The position numbers and the translations under genes were made by a program. From an uncultured Ideonella sp. (GTDB taxonomy: Bacteria; Pseudomonadota; Gammaproteobacteria; Burkholderiales; Burkholderiaceae), in contig CAMLGG010000117.1 in NCBI GenBank assembly GCA_946479475.1, positions 1 to 15,315 of the forward strand: a DNA stretch of 15,315 nt, in the 5' to 3' direction. The number at the start of each line of letters is the position of its first letter. Position 1 is the stretch's first letter. This document shows positions 1-7,851 of this stretch, piece by piece. Below the pieces are notes generated by a model. That model was not told where the DNA came from, did not search any database, and saw only the letters and a list, made by a program, of their open reading frames with translations.

Positions 1-924
1 GGCAGCACCATCCTGGGCTTCCACACGCGCTTTCACTGCAAGAACTTCATCGAGACGGTCGACCGCTACCTCGAGGCCCGCATCGAGCACGAGCACTCCA
101 CCATCTCGTTTCGCGACAAGGAGACGCTGGTCGAGAGCTATCCGATCTCCATCGCCTGGCCCGAGGCGCAGGTCCGGTCGGAGGTGGAGGCCGCCGGCGA
201 GGTGGCGGCCTGCCGGGCGCGCGTGTTCGAGCGCCTGGGCCTGAGTCCGCTGACCTGCCTGGCGGTGGGCGTGGACCGGTTCGACTACACCAAGGGCATC
301 CTCGAGCGGCTCAACGCGGTCGAGCGCCTGCTCGAGAAGCATCCGGAGTGGATCGGCCGCTTCGTCTTCGTGCAGGTGGCCGCGCCCACGCGCAGCGCAC
401 TCGAGGAGTACCAGTCCTTCCAGCAGCGCATCCACGCGACCGCCGAGCGCATCAACCAGCGCTTCGGCCAGGGCGACTACCAGCCCGTGCGCCTGCTGGC
501 GGAGCATCACGAGCACGATGCCGTCAACGAGCTCTTTCGCGCCGCCCACGTCTGCGTCGTCACCAGCCTGCACGACGGCATGAACCTGGTGTGCAAGGAG
601 TTCGTGGCGGCGCGAGAGGACGTGCAGGGCGTGCTGATCCTCAGCCGCTTCGCCGGGGCGGCGCGCGAGATGCACGAGGCCCTGATCGTCAACCCCTACC
701 ACGTCGAGGAGACGGCCGATGCCCTGCACCGCGCCGCGACCATGCCCGTGGCGGAGCAGCGGGAGCGCATGGCAGCATTGCGGATGAACGTGCGCGAGAA
801 CAACGTCTTCCGCTGGGCCGGCCGCATGCTGGCCGACGCGGGGCGCTTCCGGTTGCGAGAGCGCATCGCCGCGCGGGTACAGCGCCACACCAACGAGCCC
901 GAGGAGGCTTCGCTCCAGCCATGA
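1..924 (+). CDS. otsA: Alpha,alpha-trehalose-phosphate synthase (UDP-forming), C-terminal part
   Basis: GT20 glycosyltransferase that joins UDP-glucose and glucose-6-phosphate into trehalose-6-phosphate in the cytoplasm. The reading frame is open from base 1, so the N-terminal part lies upstream of the window; 307 residues are visible. Seen motifs: [12 protein letters not shown] near the left edge; [10 protein letters not shown] at 271-300, with the Arg and Lys that contact the UDP phosphates in this family; FVQVAAPTR; and [15 protein letters not shown] around 571-615, the nucleotide-sugar binding loop. A Cys replaces the more usual Ala/Ser in LVxKEF. The stop (922-924) overlaps the otsB start in ATGA, and otsB as next gene supports trehalose synthesis. 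A glucosylglycerol-phosphate synthase is the main alternative but fits this neighbour less well. A GTG at 184 is an internal codon, not the start. Confidence 0.93.
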   Translation, partial: GSTILGFHTRFHCKNFIETVDRYLEARIEHEHSTISFRDKETLVESYPISIAWPEAQVRSEVEAAGEVAACRARVFERLGLSPLTCLAVGVDRFDYTKGILERLNAVERLLEKHPEWIGRFVFVQVAAPTRSALEEYQSFQQRIHATAERINQRFGQGDYQPVRLLAEHHEHDAVNELFRAAHVCVVTSLHDGMNLVCKEFVAAREDVQGVLILSRFAGAAREMHEALIVNPYHVEETADALHRAATMPVAEQRERMAALRMNVRENNVFRWAGRMLADAGRFRLRERIAARVQRHTNEPEEASLQP

Positions 925-1697
925 CGGCCCCGCCCCTGCTCTCCGCCCAAGGCCGGGAATCCTTGCACCTGCTGTGCCGCGGCCAGCCGCTGCTGGCCTT
1001 CGATTTCGACGGCACGCTGGCCCCGATCGTGCGTGATCCCGCCAGCGCCCGCGTGCCGGACGCCGTCGCCGCGAAGCTCGAGCGCCTCAACACCTTGCGG
1101 CCGCTGGCGATCATCAGCGGCCGCAGCCGGCGCGATGTCGCGGCCCGGCTGCCCTTCGCTCCGCGCTTCATCGTCGGCAACCACGGCGCCGAGGCGGACG
1201 CCGTGCGGCCCGCCGCGTCCGCCGGGGCGCTCGACGCCTTCCGCCGGCGCGTGGAGCAATACCGCGAGCAGTTGCAGGATGCGCGCGTCACCCTCGAGGA
1301 CAAGGGGCTGTCCATCGCCCTGCACTACCGATGCGCTCCCGATCGCCGGCGCGCGCTGCGCGTGCTGTCGGCCCTTTCGCGGCGGCCGCCGGACGGCGTG
1401 CGCCTGTTCGGCGGGCATTGCGTGCTCAACGCCGTGAGCGCCCAGGCCGCGGACAAGGCCGACGCGCTGGAGCGCCTGGTATCGGCCGCCGGCTGCGGTG
1501 GTGCGCTGTTCGTCGGCGACGACGTGAACGACGAGCCGGTTTTCGAGCGCGGGCGGCACGACTGGCTGACCGTGCGGATCGGCGACGAGGCCGCGGGGCC
1601 GACGCGCGCCCGCTTCCGCCTGCGCGACACGTCCCAGATGCCGGAGCTGCTCGACTGCCTCCTGGACGCGCTCGCCGGCCGGGGAGCCCCGCCGTGA
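921..1697 (+). CDS. otsB: Trehalose-6-phosphate phosphatase
   Basis: HAD-superfamily phosphatase of 258 residues that removes phosphate from trehalose-6-phosphate to give free trehalose. Visible HAD motifs: DFDGT at residues 28-32 (nucleophile D28, acid/base D30), the Ser in IISGRS near 64-69, K179, and GDDVNDE at 199-205 for Mg2+ binding (the family more often has GDDxTDE). GNHGAE (86-91) and EDKGLSIALHYR (126-137) are typical of the OtsB cap domain. The length is normal for a bacterial OtsB. ATG 921 is chosen because it overlaps the otsA stop as ATGA and lies a fitting distance before the first HAD motif; the longer upstream frame has no OtsB-like sequence. The end overlaps the next gene as GTGA at 1694, indicating translational coupling. 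Confidence 0.95.
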   Translation: MTAPPLLSAQGRESLHLLCRGQPLLAFDFDGTLAPIVRDPASARVPDAVAAKLERLNTLRPLAIISGRSRRDVAARLPFAPRFIVGNHGAEADAVRPAASAGALDAFRRRVEQYREQLQDARVTLEDKGLSIALHYRCAPDRRRALRVLSALSRRPPDGVRLFGGHCVLNAVSAQAADKADALERLVSAAGCGGALFVGDDVNDEPVFERGRHDWLTVRIGDEAAGPTRARFRLRDTSQMPELLDCLLDALAGRGAPP

Positions 1698-2071
1698 ACC
1701 CGCTGCCCGACAACGTCAGGCGCTTCGTGCTGACCTGCATCCCTTCGGTGCCGCACCTGGAGGCGCTGCTGTATTTCAGGCGCGTGTCGCCCTCGGCCCG
1801 GCTGCCCGGCGACGCGGCGCGCGAGCTCTACCTCACCGAAGCCCGCGCGCAGGAGGTCGTCGACCATCTGGTCGCCTGCGGCATGCTGGAGCGCGACGAC
1901 GAAGGCGCGGCCCGCCTCAAGCCCCGGGACGCCGACATGGCCGCTGCGATCGAGGGCGTCGCCGCCGCCTACCACGCCGACCTCATCGGGCTGACCCACC
2001 TGATCCATGATTCCGTCCAGCGCAGCGCGCAGCGGTTCGCGGATGCGTTCAAGCTTCGAAAGGACCCCTGA
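1694..2071 (+). CDS. Conserved small protein, probably winged-helix-like
   Basis: Soluble 125-residue protein with no signal peptide or membrane segment. The middle, roughly residues 38-78 (ARELYLTEARAQEVVDHLVACGML followed by a short charged turn), reads like a helix-turn-helix plus wing in which one helix pair would select a binding partner. The C-terminal half is helical, ending in a conserved-looking LIHDSVQRSAQRFADAFKLRK. I recall similar proteins next to DUF5985 genes in Burkholderiales, but no biochemical role. The GTG start at 1694 overlaps the otsB stop (GTGA), and the stop at 2069-2071 directly abuts the next ATG. DNA binding is inference from the predicted fold only; it could equally be a protein-interaction domain. 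Confidence 0.8.
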   Translation: MNPLPDNVRRFVLTCIPSVPHLEALLYFRRVSPSARLPGDAARELYLTEARAQEVVDHLVACGMLERDDEGAARLKPRDADMAAAIEGVAAAYHADLIGLTHLIHDSVQRSAQRFADAFKLRKDP

Positions 2072-2332
2072 ATGGAGAAGGCGATCTACGCGCTGTGCGC
2101 CCTGGCCGCGCTGTCCTGCGGCGTGGTCCTGCTCAGGAGCTATCTGATCGACCGCTTCGGCCTGCTGCTCTGGAGCGGCCTGTGCTTCATCGGCCTGAGC
2201 ATCAACAACACGCTGCTGGTGCTGGACCGCACCGTGCTGCTGGAGCAGGACTTGTCGACGCTGCGGCTGTCGGTCGCGCTGGCCTCGATGGTGCTGCTGC
2301 TGGTCGGGCTCGTCATGGAGTCCGACTCGTGA
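2072..2332 (+). CDS. DUF5985-like small membrane protein (first copy)
   Basis: 86 residues with three hydrophobic segments, about 4-22, 29-51 and 66-83, and short charged connectors (RSYLIDR, DRTVLLEQDLS). It resembles DUF5985 membrane proteins of Burkholderiales, whose function is unknown. A strong ribosome site, GAAAGGA at 2058-2064, precedes the ATG, which follows the previous stop with no gap. It forms a pair with the next gene, which has the same size and topology, so a two-subunit membrane complex or a duplication is plausible (inference). No catalytic residues or metal ligands stand out. Confidence 0.78.
   Translation: MEKAIYALCALAALSCGVVLLRSYLIDRFGLLLWSGLCFIGLSINNTLLVLDRTVLLEQDLSTLRLSVALASMVLLLVGLVMESDS
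2317..2320 (+). promoter_or_regulatory. Ribosome binding site supporting the GTG start at 2329
   Basis: GGAG lies 8 bases before GTG 2329, inside the end of the preceding gene. Together with the GTGA overlap it favours GTG 2329 over the internal ATG at 2353 as the start of the second DUF5985-like gene. Confidence 0.5.
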
Positions 2333-2604
2333 ACGTCGCCGTCGTCAACGAGATGCTGCTGGGCGCCATCGCCATGGCGGCGTTCGTGGCGGGGCTGTTC
2401 TTCCTGCGCTTCGCCATCCGCTCGCGCGACCGGCTCTTCGTCTTCTTCGCGGTGTCCTTCTGGATAGAGTGCGTGGGAAGGATCCTGATCGGCCTGAGCG
2501 CATCCTGGGGCGAGGACAGGCCGGGCGTGTACCTGCTGCGCCTGCTGTCCTACGGGCTCATCCTGTTCGCGATCTGGGACAAGAACCGGCCGCCGCGGCG
2601 CTGA
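2329..2604 (+). CDS. DUF5985 family small membrane protein (second copy)
   Basis: 91 residues with three predicted membrane helices, about 8-26, 34-56 and 67-84. The pattern AIAMAAFVAGLFFLRF, then RDRLFVFFAVSFW, then a C-terminal helix ending in basic KNRPPRR, is what I associate with DUF5985. It starts with GTG overlapping the stop of the first copy (GTGA), so the two are translationally coupled and probably made in equal amounts. Function unknown. Its place behind otsAB may reflect a membrane or osmotic-stress role, but that rests on neighbourhood alone. ATG 2353 is an alternative start that would shorten the first helix. Confidence 0.8.
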   Translation: MNVAVVNEMLLGAIAMAAFVAGLFFLRFAIRSRDRLFVFFAVSFWIECVGRILIGLSASWGEDRPGVYLLRLLSYGLILFAIWDKNRPPRR

Positions 2605-2636
2605 GGCACGCGCCCGGTTTGCCAGAATGCACGGCC

Positions 2637-3155
2637 ATGGTCACCCGAAAGCCGTCGCCAGAAAAGACCAGGTCCGATGCAGCGCCGACGCCGCTGGGGC
2701 CGGATGCCGCCCAGGTACTGCGCCAGTTCCGCATCGTCTTCAATGCCGTGAAGGCACATTTCCAGCAGGTCGAGCACCAGGCCGGGCTCGGAGGCGCCCA
2801 GCTGTGGGCCTTGAGCGTCATCCAGGGCCAGCCCGGGCAGGGCATGAACGAGCTGGCGCGCGCGATGGACATCCACCAGTCCACTGCCAGCAACCTCGTG
2901 AGGACGCTCGCGGCGCGCGAGATGGTCGAAACCAGGCGCGAAGGCGATGACCGGCGCGCGGTGCAGCTGTACCTGCTGCCCGCCGGCAAGCGGGCGCTCA
3001 AGGCCTCGCCCGGCCCCTACACGGGCATCCTCCCCGAGGCCTTGCAGGCGCTCGACGCGCGCACGCTGCAACGTCTGCAGGAGGACCTGGGAGCCCTCAT
3101 CGACGTGCTGGATGCCGACAGGAAGGGCGCCAGGATCCCGCTCGGCAGCCCCTGA
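2637..3155 (+). CDS. MarR family transcriptional regulator
   Basis: 172-residue winged helix-turn-helix regulator. After a charged 20-residue N-terminal tail come a dimerisation helix (LRQFRIVFNAVKAHFQQVEHQAG, 28-50), the helix-turn-helix (GMNELARAMDIHQSTASNLVRTL, 69-91) and the wing with the family signature DDRRAVQLYLLPAGKRAL (104-121). The C-terminal helices complete the dimer interface. The length is usual for MarR proteins. The ATG lies 32 bases after the second membrane protein with no clear Shine-Dalgarno; CAGAAT at 2623-2628 could serve as a -10 box for a short or leaderless transcript. It ends 6 bases from the convergent glucokinase-regulator gene. The ligand and targets cannot be read from the sequence. 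Confidence 0.9.
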   Translation: MVTRKPSPEKTRSDAAPTPLGPDAAQVLRQFRIVFNAVKAHFQQVEHQAGLGGAQLWALSVIQGQPGQGMNELARAMDIHQSTASNLVRTLAAREMVETRREGDDRRAVQLYLLPAGKRALKASPGPYTGILPEALQALDARTLQRLQEDLGALIDVLDADRKGARIPLGSP

Positions 3156-3161
3156 ACGGAC

Positions 3162-5036
3162 TCAGCGGCTGTGCGAGGTCAGGGTGGCCAGCGGGGAAGC
3201 CGCCCCGCCGTCCGCCTCCTCGACTTCGCCCTCGCCCGTGCCCGAGCCCTCCGGCAAGGGCTGCTCGTCGGCCTTGCGCCGCATCGCCACGCCCACGGCG
3301 AGGATGTCGATCACCAGCAGGTGCAGGATGCGGCTCACCATGGGCAGGTGGGTCGTCACGTCCTCGGGGTAGTCGACGATCAGGGCCACGTCGGCGCGGC
3401 GCGACAGCGGGCTCTGGCTGGCGGTGATGGCGATCACCGCCGCGCCGCGGGCCTTGGCGCGGTCCACCACCTCCAGCAGCTCCGGCAGGCGGCCGCTGGC
3501 GCTGATGACCACCACCACGTCCTGAGGCTTCAGCACCCCGGCCGCGAGCATCTGCAGGCGGGGGTCGGTGTAGGCCATGCTCGGCACGCCGAAGCGCAGG
3601 AACTTGAACTGCGCATCCTGCGCCACCACGCCGTAGTGGCCGAGGGCGTAGAAATCGATCCGCCGGGCCTGCAGCAGCAGCTCGGTGGCGCGGTTGATCA
3701 TCTCCCGGTTGAGCTGGCTGCGCACCTGCAGGATGGCCGAGGCGGTGTTGCCCAGCACCTTGCTGCCCAGCTCGAGCATCGAGTCGTCGGTCGTGACCTG
3801 GGTGTGGGTGATGGGCACCGTGCCGGTGAGGCTGGAGGCCAGGCGCAGCTTGAAGTCCGACAGGCCTTCGCAGCCCAGCGAGCGGCAGAAGCGGATGACG
3901 GTCGGCTGGCTGACCTGCGCCGCCTTGGCGATCTCGGCGATCGGGTCGTTCAGCACCGAGCGCGGATGGGCCAGCACATGCTCGGCCACCCGCAGCTCGG
4001 CCGGGGTGAGCTCGCCGCGGGCGCGGCGGATCTGCGTGAGCATGGTCGAGGCCGGCGCGTCGCTCATCGTGCGCAGCTGCGCCTCGAGGATGGCCGAGGC
4101 GCCGGTGAAGGTCGCCTGCTCGGCGGTGATGACGAAGGTCGGGATGTCGGCCAGGTAGCGCGAGAAGCGGCCCTTGTCCTCGAAGCGGGCGCGGAACGGC
4201 GAGCGCTCGAAGTAGGCGCCCAGCCGCGGCACGATGGTGCCGCCTATGTAGATGCCGCCCAGCGCACCCAGCGTGACCGCCAGGTTCGCCGCCGCCGTGC
4301 CCAGCAGGGCGCAGAAGACCTCGAGCGTGTCGACGCAGACCCGGTCGCTGCCGTCCAGGCCGCGCTGCGTGATGTCGAAGGCCGAGAGCGCCTCGGCCTT
4401 CACCCCCGCGTACTCGGCCAGCGCGCGGTGCATCAACTCCAGGCCCGGCCCGGACAGCAGGCGCTCGAAGGAGACGTGGTCGTACTGCTTCCAGGCGTGC
4501 CGCAGGATGGCGATCTCGCGCTCGTCGCGCGGCGAGAAGCTGGTGTGGCCGCCTTCGGAGCCGAGCGAGATCCAGCCGTCGCCGGCCGGGATCAGGCCAG
4601 AGACGCCCAGCCCGCTGCCCGAGCCGAGCAGGCCCATCACGTTCTGCTTGCGCGCCGTGCCGCCGCCGACCTGGTGCAGCTCGCCCGGCCCCAGGCGCGG
4701 CAACGCCATGGCCAGCGCGGTGAAGTCGTTGAGCACGACCAGCGTCTCCAGTCCCAGCCGCTGGCGCATCTGCTCGATGGAGAACTGCCAGTGGTAGTTG
4801 GTCATGCGCACCTGGTCGCCCTCGACCGGGTTGGCGATGGCGACGGCCGCATGCTGGACGTTCGTGCCCGCCGGCAGCGTGGCCAGGTAGGCGGAAACGG
4901 TGGCGTGGAAATCGGGGTGGTCGGCGCAGCGCAGCGAGGCGACCTGCGTGAATTCGCCCGACGCCACCTCGAGCGCGAAGCGGGCGTAGGTGCCGCCGAT
5001 GTCGGCAATCAGCCGGGGGCTGTCGAACGAGGCCAT
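3162..5036 (-). CDS. glk: Bifunctional glucokinase / RpiR-HexR family transcriptional regulator
   Basis: 624-residue fusion. Residues 1-322 are an ATP-dependent glucokinase of the E. coli Glk type: phosphate-binding ADIGGTYARFALE (11-23), catalytic D104 in VLNDFTALA, glycine loop GSGSGLGVS (138-146) and EGGH (161-164). Residues 333-400 are an RpiR helix-turn-helix (AEIAKAAQVSQPTVIRFCRSLGCEGLSDFKLRL), and 450-585 an SIS sugar-phosphate binding domain (ALGHYGVVA, VVVISASGRLPE). A 35-residue acidic, low-complexity tail ends the protein. Such fusions are known in Burkholderiales, where the regulator half is HexR-like and senses a sugar phosphate of the Entner-Doudoroff route. ATG 5036 is chosen because it directly precedes the kinase fold; the open frame further upstream runs through the pullulanase gene and is not protein-like. 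The gap to the pullulanase is 31 bases, so co-transcription is likely. Confidence 0.95.
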   Translation of the reverse strand: MASFDSPRLIADIGGTYARFALEVASGEFTQVASLRCADHPDFHATVSAYLATLPAGTNVQHAAVAIANPVEGDQVRMTNYHWQFSIEQMRQRLGLETLVVLNDFTALAMALPRLGPGELHQVGGGTARKQNVMGLLGSGSGLGVSGLIPAGDGWISLGSEGGHTSFSPRDEREIAILRHAWKQYDHVSFERLLSGPGLELMHRALAEYAGVKAEALSAFDITQRGLDGSDRVCVDTLEVFCALLGTAAANLAVTLGALGGIYIGGTIVPRLGAYFERSPFRARFEDKGRFSRYLADIPTFVITAEQATFTGASAILEAQLRTMSDAPASTMLTQIRRARGELTPAELRVAEHVLAHPRSVLNDPIAEIAKAAQVSQPTVIRFCRSLGCEGLSDFKLRLASSLTGTVPITHTQVTTDDSMLELGSKVLGNTASAILQVRSQLNREMINRATELLLQARRIDFYALGHYGVVAQDAQFKFLRFGVPSMAYTDPRLQMLAAGVLKPQDVVVVISASGRLPELLEVVDRAKARGAAVIAITASQSPLSRRADVALIVDYPEDVTTHLPMVSRILHLLVIDILAVGVAMRRKADEQPLPEGSGTGEGEVEEADGGAASPLATLTSHSR

Positions 5037-5067
5037 GAGCGCGGTCGGGCTGGTGCGGAACCGGTCA

Positions 5068-7773
5068 TTATCGAGCGGGCTGCACGAAGACCACCGCGGT
5101 GCGAGGCGGGATGGTGAAGACCCCGGTGGCGGCATCGAAGCTCGCCTCGCGCGAGGCGCGGCGGTCGGCCGCCTCGGGGCGGCGGTGAACCGGGTGCAGC
5201 ACCCAGCGCGCGCCGGCCTGTTCCGGCCAGGCCAGCTGCTGGGCCGAGCCGGCCGCGTTGAGGAAGTAGACGAGCCTTTCGAAGCGCGCATCGGCGAGGC
5301 CCCGGCCGTCGAGCTCCGCGGCGATCAGGGCCGGGTTCTGCTGCGGCCCGGTGCCGACGAAGCGAAGGCGCCGGCGAACCTCGGCCGCGGTCCGAAGGCG
5401 CAACAGCGGGGTGCTCGCGCGGATGGCGAGCAGGTCGCGGAACGCATCGCGCGTCCAGGCGATGTCCTCGGGGCGCGGCACGAGCCGCGAATCGGCCAGC
5501 AACGGCCGGAACTGCGGCCAGCTGCGCTCGTTGTCGCCCGCGGGCGGCAGGCCGCTGCCGAAGTGGTTGGTCCGGAACGTCCAGTCGAGGCGGTTGAACC
5601 AGTCGCCGGAGTCGTAGCTGTTGCGGTCCAGCGACTTGCTGCGCAGCGTGTCGATGCCGGCATGGAAGTAGGCGATGCCCTGGCTGAAGAGGTTGACGGC
5701 CGCGGCCAGCATCTGCACGCGGGCGCGCTCGTGGCCGGGCAGCTCGCGCGGCAGCTTCAGCGCGTTGCTGTCGAACAGGGTCTGGTTGTCGTGGTTCTCG
5801 ACGTAGTTCACCACCTCGCCCGGCTCGGCCGCATAGCCGGCGGGCTGGCCGGCATAGTCAAGGCGGGCCAGCGGCCTGGACTCGTCGTCCCGGGCCTGCA
5901 GCTCGTAGTCGCGCAGGGTGCCCGCGAGCCCGACGCGGACCAGGTCGGCCAGGCGCATCGCCTCTTGCCGCGCGCCCTCCGCGCCGCCGTTGATCCAGCC
6001 CTTGCGCTCGACGAGCGCCTCGCCTTCGTCGCCCGCGGAGCCGCCGCGCACGGCATCGCGCGCCCGGTCGCTGAAGGTGGCGATGCCCGAGCCGGCGAGC
6101 GACAGCTGCGAAGCCTGCACGAAGCGCCGGCCGTCGGCCACCTCGCCGAAGTTCCAGCCTTCGCCGATGAGGTTCACGTGGCGGCCGGTGGCGGCGTCCA
6201 CCTCGCGCTGCAAGTTCTCCATCACCGAGCGCGGCTGGTGTGCCATCAGGTCGAAGCGGAAGGAGTCGATGCGGTACTGCGAGGCCCACAGCTTGACCGA
6301 ATCGACCATCAGCTTGCCCATCATGGCGTGCTCGGTCGCCGTGTTGTCGCAGCAGGTGGAGCGCTCGACCTTCCCATCCGCATCGAGCCGGTGGTAGTAG
6401 CCCGGCACGATGCGGTCGAGCACCGAATTCGCCTGCTGGCCCGAGGCGGAGGCGTGGTTGTAGACGACGTCCATGCCGACGCGCAGGCCGGCGCGATGCA
6501 GCGCCATCACCATCGCGCGGAATTCGCGGACACGTGCGGCGCCGTCCGCGGCGTCGCTGGCGTAGCTGCCCTCGGGGGCGCTGTAGTGCAAGGGGTCGTA
6601 GCCCCAGTTGAAGCAGTCGCGCGCGGCCGTCGCCATCACGCTCGCCTGCTGGGCCGGCGAGTCGGGCGCCGCGTGCGGCACGGCCGGCGTGACGCAGCCG
6701 GCCTCCGGGACGGTGGCGAAGTCGAACACCGGCAGCAGGTGCACGTCCGTGAGGCCGGCTCGCGCGAGCGCTCGCAGGTGGCGCATGCCGAGTGAGGCGG
6801 TGTCGGTGAAGGCCAGGAACTTGCCGCGATGGCCACGCGGGACGCTCTCGTCGCCGATGGAGAAGTCGCGCACGTGCAGTTCGTAGATGACCATGTCGGT
6901 GTTCGCCCGCACGGTGGCCGGCGCGGCGTGCGAGTCCCAGCCCGGCGGCTTCAGGCGCGGGTCGCCGAGGTCGGCGACGTAGGCCCTGCGCGAGTCCGTC
7001 GTGAGGCTCGCCGCATAGGGATCGGTCACGCGGTTGCGGACCCAGCCGGTGCCGGGCACGAAGACTTCGACGAGGTAGGTGTAGTAGGCGCCGGTGCGGT
7101 CGCGGGGCAGGGTCGTCGTCCACGCTCCGGTTTGCTCGTCGCGTTGCAGCTCATGGACGGCCTCCGCGGGCCCATCGCCGCGCGCGTACACGCAGACAGA
7201 GACGGACCGCGCCGTGGGTGCCCACAGGGCGAACCGGGTGGATGGACCGCGCTGGACGGTGACGCCGAGGTCGCCCAGGGTCGCGGCCGGCGCGAACGCG
7301 GCGTCCAGCAGGCCGGGCCATTGCAGCCCGGTGGCCTCCTTCACGCGGCCCTGCGCATCCTCGCGCACCAGCAGCCACTGGCCAGGCAGCATCGCGCGGA
7401 CGCGAGCCTCGTCGCCGCTGCCGAGCGCAGCACGCACGCCCTCCGCGAGGTAGCCGAAGCGAGCATCGGCCGGCGCCGCATCAGCCTCGGTCAACGTGAA
7501 GGCGGCATCGAACCCGGTGGCCTGCTCGCCGGGCGCCGCCGCAAGCCCACCGTCGGCACCGTGCAGCAGGCGCAGGCGCTCGCCGATCCCGGGCCGGACG
7601 CCCGGCCACTGCAGCCGGCCCTGGTCCAGCCACACGGCGCGCGCCTGCTCCAGGGCCGCGGACCGGCCTTGCACCGTCTGCCAGTGGGGGCCATTGCAGG
7701 CCTCCATCGGCGACGCGGCCCGCGAAGTGGCGAACAAGCCGAGGAGAAGCGAAGCAAGTCCGCGTGAAAGCAT
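5068..7773 (-). CDS. Secreted pullulanase-type alpha-1,6-glucosidase (GH13)
   Basis: 901-residue debranching enzyme that hydrolyses alpha-1,6 links in pullulan, amylopectin or glycogen fragments. A signal peptide (residues 1-20, ending SRAA) without a lipobox points to the periplasm or outside. An N-terminal accessory region is followed by a CBM48-like domain (about 175-265: [17 protein letters not shown]). The catalytic barrel carries the pullulanase signature [18 protein letters not shown] (388-405), DVVYNH (435-440), nucleophile D508 in [10 protein letters not shown], acid/base E538 in [11 protein letters not shown] and D662 in VENHDN. The C-terminal domain (about 815-901) is beta-rich. 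All catalytic residues are present and the length suits the longer GH13_13/14 pullulanases. The start lies 78 bases from the divergent amylase start, with no strong Shine-Dalgarno; the glucokinase-regulator follows directly. Confidence 0.93.
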   Translation of the reverse strand: MLSRGLASLLLGLFATSRAASPMEACNGPHWQTVQGRSAALEQARAVWLDQGRLQWPGVRPGIGERLRLLHGADGGLAAAPGEQATGFDAAFTLTEADAAPADARFGYLAEGVRAALGSGDEARVRAMLPGQWLLVREDAQGRVKEATGLQWPGLLDAAFAPAATLGDLGVTVQRGPSTRFALWAPTARSVSVCVYARGDGPAEAVHELQRDEQTGAWTTTLPRDRTGAYYTYLVEVFVPGTGWVRNRVTDPYAASLTTDSRRAYVADLGDPRLKPPGWDSHAAPATVRANTDMVIYELHVRDFSIGDESVPRGHRGKFLAFTDTASLGMRHLRALARAGLTDVHLLPVFDFATVPEAGCVTPAVPHAAPDSPAQQASVMATAARDCFNWGYDPLHYSAPEGSYASDAADGAARVREFRAMVMALHRAGLRVGMDVVYNHASASGQQANSVLDRIVPGYYHRLDADGKVERSTCCDNTATEHAMMGKLMVDSVKLWASQYRIDSFRFDLMAHQPRSVMENLQREVDAATGRHVNLIGEGWNFGEVADGRRFVQASQLSLAGSGIATFSDRARDAVRGGSAGDEGEALVERKGWINGGAEGARQEAMRLADLVRVGLAGTLRDYELQARDDESRPLARLDYAGQPAGYAAEPGEVVNYVENHDNQTLFDSNALKLPRELPGHERARVQMLAAAVNLFSQGIAYFHAGIDTLRSKSLDRNSYDSGDWFNRLDWTFRTNHFGSGLPPAGDNERSWPQFRPLLADSRLVPRPEDIAWTRDAFRDLLAIRASTPLLRLRTAAEVRRRLRFVGTGPQQNPALIAAELDGRGLADARFERLVYFLNAAGSAQQLAWPEQAGARWVLHPVHRRPEAADRRASREASFDAATGVFTIPPRTAVVFVQPAR

Positions 7774-7851
7774 CCAATCATCGTAGCAAAACTACACACG
7801 AGGACGGATACGGGTTCTCCAAACTGTTCAATTAGCCTATCCTGCCCCGCC
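7774..7851. promoter_or_regulatory. Divergent promoter region, pullulanase / amylase
   Basis: These 78 bases separate two divergent genes and are clearly more A/T-rich than their surroundings. They must hold both promoters unless these lie inside the genes. For the + strand, TATCCT at 7838-7843 (8 bases before ATG 7852) may be a -10 box, with only a poor -35 (TTCTCC, 7815-7820, spacing 17). No Shine-Dalgarno precedes the amylase ATG, which would fit a leaderless or very short leader. For the - strand, TACGAT (7785-7780) is a weak -10 candidate that overlaps the operator-like palindrome. Promoter boxes are low confidence; the regulatory role of the region as a whole is likely. Confidence 0.6.
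7782..7796. promoter_or_regulatory. Candidate HexR/RpiR-type operator
   Basis: CGTAGCAAAACTACA contains the inverted repeat GTAG-N5-CTAC. It matches 13 of 15 positions of TGTAGTAAAACTACA, the kind of palindrome I remember for HexR regulators (general form TGTARTnnnAYTACA). It lies 8-22 bases before the pullulanase start, where a repressor would block transcription of pullulanase and glk-hexR. Binding by the fusion protein encoded two genes away is inference. The consensus is from memory and not searched. Confidence 0.5.

Noticed and set aside
3156..3161. Terminator between the convergent marR and glk-rpiR genes
   Set aside because: Only 6 bases separate the stops and no hairpin with a T-run was found on either side; transcripts probably overlap.
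3171..5117. 648-codon + strand open frame opposite the glucokinase-regulator
   Set aside because: The Arg/Gly/Val/His-rich translation has no domain; it is the typical antisense shadow of a high-GC gene with a clear product on the other strand.
5037..5291. Open frame extending the glucokinase-regulator by 85 residues upstream
   Set aside because: The extra residues are Ser/Pro/Arg-rich, overlap the pullulanase coding region in another frame and precede a complete glucokinase start (MASFDSPRLIADIGG). This is a GC-rich shadow.
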